In this document: in pieces, positions 41,374 through 47,255 of the stretch
Numbering within the stretch: position 1 is the first letter of the stretch
Layout of the letters: the number at the start of each line of letters is the position of its first letter
DNA from: an uncultured Ruminiclostridium sp.
Lineage (GTDB): Bacteria > Bacillota > Clostridia > Oscillospirales > Ruminococcaceae
Assembly (NCBI GenBank): GCA_905235805.1
Contig: CAJOMV010000030.1
Location: forward strand, 1-47,255
DNA length: 47,255 nt
Reading direction: 5' to 3'
Made by a program: the position numbers and the translations under genes
The notes under the pieces: generated by a model
What the model was told of the DNA's origin: nothing
Seen by the model: the letters and a program-made list of their open reading frames with translations, nothing else
The model's database searches: none

Positions 41374-42432
41374 TCACCCGGTATAGGCGGCGAGCATATT
41401 TTCGGCGAACACGGCGTAGCCCATATCGGACTCATTGACGAGGACGTGGGTAACGGCGCCGACGAGCCTGCCGTCCTGCAGGATAGGGCTGCCGCTCATA
41501 CCCTGCACTATGCCGCCGGTGCGGGAGAGAAGGTCGGGGTCGGTGATACGGATAGTCATATTGCGGGCGGGGGAGGTGCTGCCGCGGTCAATGCTGACAA
41601 TTTCGATATCGTACTCCTCGGGCATCATACCGCCGGTCGTTGTGCAGATGACCGCGTGACCGGTCTTTACCTCGTCCTTGTGCGCTATCTCCACAGGGTC
41701 ACCGATGAGAGGCTCCGCGGTACACTGCCCGAATACCCCGAAATCGCTGTTGAGTGTGAGCTTGCCGATCTCAACGCTGGAAATGAACGCACCGCAAAGC
41801 TCGCCGGGCATTCCGTCAGCTCCGCGGACCACGTCCGTTATCGTGACCGCGGTTATCTCGCCGCTAAGGAGGGGCATTCTTATTCCCGAGGAGGTATCGC
41901 TCACTCCGTGCCCGAGTCCCGCAAAAACGCCTGTCTCCGGGTCGTAATATGTCATCGTGCCTATGCCTGCTACGCTGTCCTTCGTCCACATTCCGAGCTT
42001 GTATTCGCCGTCCTTGTCCGACTCGAGAGCGTTCGCCGTGAAGGTCATCTCCTCTTCCCCGCGCATGACCTTTATCGTGCAGACGGGATTCTCCTGCACG
42101 GCGCGGCTCAGGCTCTCACTGTCGGTCACGGGAACGCCGTTCACCGAGGTAACGATGTCGCCCTTGCGGATACCCGCGGCTTCGGCGGGAGACTGCTGGC
42201 TCAGCCTGCCGTTCACCGCCCCGAGATCCGTCACCACTACCCCGTCGGTGAGCATCTTTATCCCGAACGGAGTGCCGCACGGTATGACCATGCGGCGCTC
42301 AGCGGGCTCCGTATAGCTCGCCGCGGGAACGGCTTCAGCCGTCCCGCTCCCGCATATCGCAGCTCCCGCAAAAAACAATACCGCCGGCAGTGCCGCGGCA
42401 ATATTCATTAATCCCGATAGTTTCTTCTTCAT
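41374..42432 (-). CDS. spoIVB: SpoIVB-type serine peptidase
   Basis: This 352-residue S55 peptidase is made in the forespore and cuts SpoIVFA to trigger pro-sigma-K processing in spore formers. An N-terminal membrane segment (about 8-30) is followed by a PDZ domain (about 60-140: SPAEAAGIRKGDIVTSVNG). The peptidase domain has the catalytic His in GLGHGVSD and Ser in GIVQGMSGSPIL. It is shorter than the B. subtilis protein of about 425 residues. recN and spo0A, the usual neighbours, are not next to it. Its presence suggests a spore-forming lineage. AAGG stands 9 nt before the start. Confidence 0.93.
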   Translation of the reverse strand: MKKKLSGLMNIAAALPAVLFFAGAAICGSGTAEAVPAASYTEPAERRMVIPCGTPFGIKMLTDGVVVTDLGAVNGRLSQQSPAEAAGIRKGDIVTSVNGVPVTDSESLSRAVQENPVCTIKVMRGEEEMTFTANALESDKDGEYKLGMWTKDSVAGIGTMTYYDPETGVFAGLGHGVSDTSSGIRMPLLSGEITAVTITDVVRGADGMPGELCGAFISSVEIGKLTLNSDFGVFGQCTAEPLIGDPVEIAHKDEVKTGHAVICTTTGGMMPEEYDIEIVSIDRGSTSPARNMTIRITDPDLLSRTGGIVQGMSGSPILQDGRLVGAVTHVLVNESDMGYAVFAENMLAAYTG

Positions 42433-42507
42433 TGGCTTTTACCTTCTTTGCTTGCTTTGACGAATTTTATTATTTGCAGACCTCGGCGATATATCAGTGG
42501 AAAGTTA

Positions 42508-42536
42508 TTGATTTTTTCGGAGAAATGTGATATTAT
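42508..42536 (+). promoter_or_regulatory. promoter of the 42585 membrane-protein unit
   Basis: TTGATT (42508-42513), a 17-bp spacer and TATTAT (42531-42536). It is divergent from spoIVB. Confidence 0.6.
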
Positions 42537-42584
42537 TGATATTGCAGCATCACATATTATCTATATTCGGGCAGTGTGGTTTTT

Positions 42585-43058
42585 ATGAAAATATTATCAT
42601 TGACATTGAAAATAATCGAGACCGTTATCGTCTGTATCTGGGGAGTTGCCGTCGGGATATTCTTCCCGGTCTGCATAATGGGACTCGGGTCGGAGATAGT
42701 TCCGCAGGATATCGCGGACAGAACGGATATTATGGTCGTGTGGCTCGTGACGGCAGTAGTGGGATATGTGCTTCCCGCGGCGCTCATATTCGGGAAGCAT
42801 TACCGTATCGCGGCGGCACTGTCCGTGCTCGGAATGGTGGGAGTGCTTGCCGTTGACACGATGTTCGCGCAGCAGTATCAGTACACCGCGGAAAGCACGG
42901 GTCCCGACAACCTGTACCTGCCGCTCATCTTCGCTACACTGCTGGATATCTTTATATGGGCGATAGAGGACAGGGCTCTGTTCGTGAAGTTCTTTGAGGG
43001 GAAGAAGAAAAAAGCGGAGGAGCAGGCTCCCTCCATTCTGGGAGACAGCGACAAATGA
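42585..43058 (+). CDS. four-helix membrane protein, unknown
   Basis: This 157-residue protein has four membrane helices (about 5-30, 48-70, 75-95 and 112-130) and a basic C-terminal tail (KFFEGKKKKAEEQ). No family is recognised. The ATG at 42585 is chosen over a GTG at 42576; neither has a strong ribosome binding site. It overlaps the next gene by 4 bp (ATGA), so the two are coupled. Confidence 0.68.
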   Translation: MKILSLTLKIIETVIVCIWGVAVGIFFPVCIMGLGSEIVPQDIADRTDIMVVWLVTAVVGYVLPAALIFGKHYRIAAALSVLGMVGVLAVDTMFAQQYQYTAESTGPDNLYLPLIFATLLDIFIWAIEDRALFVKFFEGKKKKAEEQAPSILGDSDK

Positions 43059-43522
43059 AGAAGTCATTCAGGATAGCGAACCACGCCACACTGATAATAT
43101 GCGGGACGCTCGCGCTGATACTGGTGTACGGATTTTTCAGACTGGTGATAAGCTTCGCGGATACCACCACCGAGCGTGACGGGTTTGAAAGCGTGTGCAT
43201 TGCCGTGGACGGGATATCACAGGATATAGCGGTGCTGTCGGAATATGAGATCGGGCAGCGTGACCCGGACGATATGCAGAAACGGGATATCACAAGGGAA
43301 GGTGAGCTTAGGGAGGCGCGTGAGCGGATATTCTCTGTCGCGGACAGCGGTTTCACATACCGCAGCGGTGCCGACGGGGAGTGCGGCGCGTATTTCCATA
43401 TAAATACTCACCAATACCGGGATTATGTGGTGCGATATGAAAAAGGCACCGCCGAAAGGTGGCTGGATGACAGCGGTTACTGCTACCTGATAGGCGACAG
43501 TATATGCGTGATAAGGCAGTAA
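43055..43522 (+). CDS. single-helix exported protein, unknown
   Basis: This 155-residue protein has one N-terminal membrane helix (about 12-35) and an outside domain of about 115 residues with several Cys (SGADGECGAYF, SGYCYLIGDSICVI). No family is recognised. The start overlaps the preceding membrane-protein gene by 4 bp, and the nucleoside phosphorylase gene follows after 18 bp. The two small membrane proteins probably act together. Confidence 0.7.
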   Translation: MKKSFRIANHATLIICGTLALILVYGFFRLVISFADTTTERDGFESVCIAVDGISQDIAVLSEYEIGQRDPDDMQKRDITREGELREARERIFSVADSGFTYRSGADGECGAYFHINTHQYRDYVVRYEKGTAERWLDDSGYCYLIGDSICVIRQ

Positions 43523-43540
43523 TATACGGAGGAAACAGAT

Positions 43541-44326
43541 ATGGCACTGATACAGGACAACATCAGATTTCATCTGCGGACAAAAGACGGAGATGTGGGG
43601 AAGTATGTGATACTGACGGGCGACCCGGGCAGAGTTCCCGCGATAGCGGAGCTGCTGGACGACGCGAAGCAGATAGCATACAACCGCGAGTACAATACCT
43701 ACACCGGCACGCTGCTCGGTGAGAAGGTGAGCGTGGTCTCCACGGGCATCGGCGGAGCATCTACGGCTATCGCGGTGGAGGAGCTGGTAATGAGCGGCTC
43801 CGACACGTTTATCCGCATAGGCACAAGCGGCGGCATGGATATGAAGGTATTCGGCGGCGACCTTGTGGTGGCAAGCGGAGCTGTGCGCAGCGAGGGAACG
43901 AGCCGGGAGTATATCCCGATAGAATACCCCGCGGTGCCGGATTTTGATGTTATGCTGGCGCTCAAGCAGGCGGGCGACGCGCTTTCCACCGATGAGGACG
44001 GCAACCGCTGCCATGTCGGGGTGGTCCACTGCAAGGACAGCTTCTACGGTGAGATAGACCCCACGAACGTACCGGTGTCGGCGCAGCTCTCGGCGGCATG
44101 GGACGCTTATGTGCGCTGCGGGTGCCTGACGAGCGAGATGGAATCGGCGGCGCTGTTCGCTGTGGCAGCGGCTCGCGGAGTGCGGGCGGGCTCGGTATTC
44201 ACCGCGCTGTGGAACGTCGAGCGGACAAAGGCGGGACTGCCCGACAAGGTCTGCGAATCAAACGAAAGAGCCATAAAGTGCGCTGTCGATGCTATGAAGC
44301 TCCTGATAAAAAATGATAAAAAGTAA
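43541..44326 (+). CDS. uridine phosphorylase-type nucleoside phosphorylase
   Basis: This 261-residue PNP/UDP family enzyme splits a nucleoside with phosphate into base and ribose-1-phosphate. Phosphate-binding GDPGR, STGIGGASTAIAVEEL, GTSGGMDM and the ribose-binding motif EMESAALFAVAA are intact. Length and motifs suit uridine phosphorylase best; purine activity cannot be excluded. GGAGG precedes the start by 10 nt. It serves salvage of RNA breakdown products. Confidence 0.92.
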   Translation: MALIQDNIRFHLRTKDGDVGKYVILTGDPGRVPAIAELLDDAKQIAYNREYNTYTGTLLGEKVSVVSTGIGGASTAIAVEELVMSGSDTFIRIGTSGGMDMKVFGGDLVVASGAVRSEGTSREYIPIEYPAVPDFDVMLALKQAGDALSTDEDGNRCHVGVVHCKDSFYGEIDPTNVPVSAQLSAAWDAYVRCGCLTSEMESAALFAVAAARGVRAGSVFTALWNVERTKAGLPDKVCESNERAIKCAVDAMKLLIKNDKK

Positions 44327-44412
44327 AATTATGGCAGAATAAAAAAGTCCGTCCGGGACATAATAAGAACACGGAGCTTATCCGAAAAAACGTCCGAACG
44401 GAGTTGATATTC

Positions 44413-44583
44413 ATGAGCACAGAAAGAGCAAACAAGTGTATCGAGTGTTCTATCAAGAACTGCGAGCATCACTGCTGCGACAGCGATTATTGCAGCCTTG
44501 ACCGCATAAAGGTCGGAACACACGAGGCAAATCCAACACAGTACGAATGTACCGACTGCCTTTCCTTTGTAATGAAGGGCTGA
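44413..44583 (+). CDS. DUF1540 small cysteine-rich protein
   Basis: This 56-residue protein has eight cysteines in the DUF1540 pattern (CIECSIKNCEHH, CCDSDYCSLD, YECTDC), probably binding a metal. The function of the family, common in Clostridia, is not established. GGAG lies 11 nt before the ATG. The gene follows the phosphorylase after 86 bp and is closed by a strong terminator. The region 44327-44412 between them shows no other gene. Confidence 0.88.
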   Translation: MSTERANKCIECSIKNCEHHCCDSDYCSLDRIKVGTHEANPTQYECTDCLSFVMKG

Positions 44584-44597
44584 CAGTAATATAAACA

Positions 44598-44639
44598 ATT
44601 CCCCGTTCCGTTTTCGATATGGAACGGGGAATGCTTTTT
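44598..44639 (+). terminator. terminator of the DUF1540 gene
   Basis: A 12-bp perfect stem ATTCCCCGTTCC / GGAACGGGGAAT with an 11-nt loop is followed by GCTTTTT. Confidence 0.9.
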
Positions 44640-44736
44640 GTAACCGTTATACACCTAAATTTATACATAAAGTAAAACTGTGTGCGCGTTTCGGAGATTT
44701 TTTTGTAGTTAATGCACAGAACAAACAGCCGTTCTA

Positions 44737-44765
44737 TTGACATATCACCGGTTATGATATATAAT
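44737..44765 (+). promoter_or_regulatory. sigma-A promoter of the EAL/beta-helix gene
   Basis: TTGACA (44737-44742), a 17-bp spacer and TATAAT (44760-44765), giving a leader of about 46 nt. No c-di-GMP riboswitch fold is seen in it. Confidence 0.85.
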
Positions 44766-44817
44766 TGAAGTATGAATATCCGGCATTCTCGGAAAGCCTT
44801 TTCATAGAACGGAAGTA

Positions 44818-47127
44818 ATGAATATGAGCAAAATATACTCGGACAGATCGAGATCGTTTTTCGGGGTAAAGTGTGTATTTCTCGCACTGACACTGATGAT
44901 ACTGTCCGGAACTATCATATATGAATACCTGAACGACATAATGCCCGATTCCATTGAGATCGTCATGCGCGCCGCGGCAGGTCTTCTTATCATCGTTTCC
45001 ATGTTCCTGGAGATAAAGGAATACCGCAGTCTCAACAAGAAGGGTGCGCAGCAGATCTACCACGAAAAGGACGTGGAAATGGACAAGCTTGACAAGTTCA
45101 GGAAGCTTGTCAGCAAGAATGAGTTCAGATATAACTTCCAGCCTATCATCAACGCGAAGAACGGCGAGATCTACGCCTATGAGGTGCTGATGCGCACCGC
45201 CGACGATATCGGTCTGAAGCCGCTCGAGGTGCTGAAATACGCCCAGATAAGCGATATGCTCTACACTATCGAGCGCAGCACCTTCTTCAACGCCCTCAAA
45301 TACTACAAGGACAACATAGAAAAGTTCGGGAACAAGAAAATTTTCATCAACAGCATTCCCAGTGTAATTCTCCCGGACGATGAGCTCGCAAAGCTCAAGG
45401 AAATGTACGCCGATATCTCGGAGAATATCGTTGTGGAGATACTCGAGAACGACGATGACGACGACACCACTATCGCCGCGTTCGACAACCTGCGCCGCAT
45501 ACTCAACTGCAATATCGCGGTGGACGACTACGGAAGCGGCTACTCAAACGATATGAAGGTGCTCAACAACAACCCGAACTTCATCAAGATAGATATGTCC
45601 CTTATCACCTCCATTGATACAGATTCGAAAAAGCAGCTCCTCGTTTCCAACCTCATCAAATTCGGCAAGAAGTACAACATCAAGATACTCGCCGAGGGCG
45701 TCGAGACAAAGGAGGAGCTCGACAAGGTCATCGAGCTTGGTGTTGACCTGATACAGGGCTTCTATACCGCGAAGCCGAACAGCGAGGTGGTGGAGGCTAT
45801 CGACCCCGAGATAAGCGAATACATACTCGAGGAGAACGTGCGCCTGTCGAAGTTCGACAACGAGCACCGCATATATACCGCCTCCGAGGACGAGATAATC
45901 AACGTGTTCAATCTCTCCCTCGAGAAGTACTCCGGTGTGTTTGTCCCCGGCGGTACCGTGCGCTTTGTCGGCACAAAGAACCATATCGTCGATATGGTCA
46001 TCAGAGCCGCGGATAACGTGGAAACTAAGATGATATTCGAGAACGTCAATATCAAGGGCTCTGTGGAAACTACCGTACAGCTCGGCGAGAATGCCGAGAC
46101 CGAGATAGTGCTTGTGGGCGACAATACCTTCAACAAGGAAGGCATACGCGTTCCCGCGGGCTCAAGGCTCACCGTTACAGGCGACGGGAACCTCACCATA
46201 AAGAACAACCGCAACCGCGGCGTGGGTATCGGGGCAAATTACGAGAAGCAGTACGGCTCCATAATATTCAACCTCGAGGGCTCAGTGTTCGTGGATTCGT
46301 CCGGTGATAAGATAGTCTGCATAGGCGGCGGCGAAAAGGGCGCGGGCGCACAGATAAAGGTGCTCGGCGGCAAGATAAGCGCTACCGGGCGCGGTATCTC
46401 CGTTGTCGGCATTGGCAGCGCCTCCGGCGATACCGATGTCGAGATAGTAAAGGGCTCCGTCATCACCCAGTGCATCGCTAACGAAGCGGTTTCCATAGGT
46501 ACTATGTACGGCTCGGTCAACATAGTCTCCAAGGGCTACCTCGACCTGCTCACGGACGGTGAGCGCATCACAGGCATAGGTGTGCTCAACGGCGGCAGCG
46601 GTAAGGTAAGCATCATATCAGGAGAAACTATCTCCGTTATCCACGGCGATATCGGTACTGCCATAGGCTCCCTCGGCGGCAGAGTCGAGGTGTCCTGCGA
46701 GGGCGGACGTGTACATGCGCACGCCGAGGGCACAAGAGTCTGCGGTATAGGCGCACTCGATGCCGGAGGAACTGTCCAGATCTCCGGCGGCACTGTCACC
46801 GTCGGCATTCTCTCGGCAGAGGCTGAATGGATATCCAGCCCCGAGGGCAAGGTCATCATAACCGGCGGAAATGTCATTCTCGAGAACAACGGCACCATTT
46901 CCCCCGTGAATATCAGCGGAGAAGAGCTCGTGCTCTACCGTACCGACATAGTCCCCAGCTACAACGAGAATATCTCTACCCCTGACGGCAGCTACACCTA
47001 CCGCGCCCAGCGTGACGAGCGCTCGGGTCTGCTGTGTGTGTACGTCCCCGAGCGCGTCAGAGAGACCATAGCACAGAAAATAGCCCTCGAGAAGCAGAGC
47101 GCCGACGTTGGTGAGATGATTGTTTAA
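44818..47127 (+). CDS. membrane EAL phosphodiesterase fused to a beta-helix-like domain
   Basis: This is a 769-residue protein. Two membrane helices (about 17-37 and 45-65) are joined by a short outside loop. An EAL domain follows (about 95-340) with EVLMR (Glu122), NSIPS, VEILEN, DDYGSGYSN, KIDMSL, LAEGVETKEE and IQGFYTAKP, so the metal and catalytic residues are present. The motif reads EVL in place of EAL and DDYG in place of DDFG. From about 365 to 700 the chain is glycine-rich with repeated short strands (GVGIGAN, VCIGGGEKGAG, VVGIGSASG, VSIGTMYG, TGIGVLNGG, TAIGSLGG, VCGIGALDAGG). This suits a right-handed beta-helix or related solenoid. With two helices the EAL domain and the solenoid should both be in the cytosol. 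The fusion is unusual. The start at 44818 or 44824 is uncertain. Confidence 0.85.
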   Translation: MNMSKIYSDRSRSFFGVKCVFLALTLMILSGTIIYEYLNDIMPDSIEIVMRAAAGLLIIVSMFLEIKEYRSLNKKGAQQIYHEKDVEMDKLDKFRKLVSKNEFRYNFQPIINAKNGEIYAYEVLMRTADDIGLKPLEVLKYAQISDMLYTIERSTFFNALKYYKDNIEKFGNKKIFINSIPSVILPDDELAKLKEMYADISENIVVEILENDDDDDTTIAAFDNLRRILNCNIAVDDYGSGYSNDMKVLNNNPNFIKIDMSLITSIDTDSKKQLLVSNLIKFGKKYNIKILAEGVETKEELDKVIELGVDLIQGFYTAKPNSEVVEAIDPEISEYILEENVRLSKFDNEHRIYTASEDEIINVFNLSLEKYSGVFVPGGTVRFVGTKNHIVDMVIRAADNVETKMIFENVNIKGSVETTVQLGENAETEIVLVGDNTFNKEGIRVPAGSRLTVTGDGNLTIKNNRNRGVGIGANYEKQYGSIIFNLEGSVFVDSSGDKIVCIGGGEKGAGAQIKVLGGKISATGRGISVVGIGSASGDTDVEIVKGSVITQCIANEAVSIGTMYGSVNIVSKGYLDLLTDGERITGIGVLNGGSGKVSIISGETISVIHGDIGTAIGSLGGRVEVSCEGGRVHAHAEGTRVCGIGALDAGGTVQISGGTVTVGILSAEAEWISSPEGKVIITGGNVILENNGTISPVNISGEELVLYRTDIVPSYNENISTPDGSYTYRAQRDERSGLLCVYVPERVRETIAQKIALEKQSADVGEMIV

Positions 47128-47129
47128 CC

Positions 47130-47255
47130 GGGTCGGTTGCGCTTGAGCCATCGCCTCGCGGCGATAGGGTCGCTGGCGCTCGAGTGCCTCCGGCGGCAAT
47201 CTGTCGGTCAGCCCCTCTGTCACCTGCGGTGACACCTCCCCAGCGGGGAGACCAC
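47130..47255. repeat. dispersed intergenic repeat at the window end
   Basis: The hairpin TCGCC/GGCGA (47151-47164) is followed by GGGTCGCTGG, as at 34013. The stretch 47176-47199 matches 28231-28254 on the other strand. Further stems GTCACC/GGTGAC and CTCCCC/GGGGAG lie at 47218-47250. No gene is seen. The element runs out of the window. Confidence 0.7.

Noticed and set aside
44766..44817. c-di-GMP riboswitch before the EAL/beta-helix gene
   Set aside because: The leader is too short and lacks the GEMM core sequences. The leaders at 21417-21470 and 35829-35889 were also checked without a match.

Overview
This window looks like chromosomal DNA of a spore-forming, Gram-positive Clostridia member, most likely of the Ruminococcaceae/Oscillospiraceae type. 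The basis is gene content: SpoIVB, a class B sortase, lipoproteins, GatCAB with AspS, a eukaryote-like ProRS, and HD-GYP and EAL proteins. It also has strong A/G-rich ribosome binding sites and sigma-A promoters, nearly all with an exact 17-bp spacer. The taxonomic placement is inference. No rRNA, tRNA, CRISPR array, insertion sequence or prophage was seen.

Layout. Positions 1-7575 (+) hold a housekeeping run: the end of rpmA, a two-helix membrane protein, obgE, mrnC, a large secreted alpha/alpha-barrel-like protein, yebC, mntP, a DUF1385 protein and prmC, closed by a long terminator hairpin. Positions 7721-13293 (+) are an envelope operon: a DUF308/HdeD protein, an MMPL/RND transporter and a giant secreted protein of the xxxLxxG-repeat (YhgE-associated) type. 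A lipoprotein gene with a consensus promoter follows. Positions 14380-19695 (-) are gatC-gatA-gatB-aspS plus a small conserved gene, a tRNA-dependent amidation operon. Next comes an isolated Abi_2/HEPN gene (-). A + block follows: a NUDIX hydrolase, an HD-GYP phosphodiesterase, aspartate kinase and a protein distantly like ThyX. Positions 24581-29624 (-) carry phosphoglucomutase, an acyltransferase-like membrane protein, a HAD phosphatase and a pair of membrane proteins.

Positions 29861-30956 (+) are the rpsF-ssb-rpsR operon with a structured leader. Positions 31004-32348 (-) are tcdA followed by a gene that appears to be cut in two by a single in-frame TAA. proS (+) is divergent from it. Positions 33994-35889 contain a sortase B that appears to be a lipoprotein, bracketed by structured repeats. 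The downstream repeat is a four-copy 67-bp hairpin array held inside the arms of a terminator. Positions 35890-41060 (+) are a signalling cluster (REC-GGDEF*-EAL, Hpt, MCP), with the MCP overlapping dtd, which in turn overlaps an SGNH hydrolase gene. The last part holds spoIVB (-), two small membrane proteins, a nucleoside phosphorylase, a DUF1540 gene and a 769-residue protein. That last protein joins two N-terminal membrane helices and an EAL domain to a long glycine-rich, beta-helix-like C-terminal region.

The strongest unusual signals are the 67-bp hairpin array with a compensatory base change (35411-35702), the EAL/beta-helix fusion (44818-47127), the lipoprotein sortase, the gene split by one stop codon (31004-31582), and an mntP gene whose ribosome binding site points to an ATA or ATT start. 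Three c-di-GMP phosphodiesterase-type proteins (HD-GYP and two EAL) and no intact GGDEF cyclase occur in 26 kb, so c-di-GMP removal is a recurring theme.
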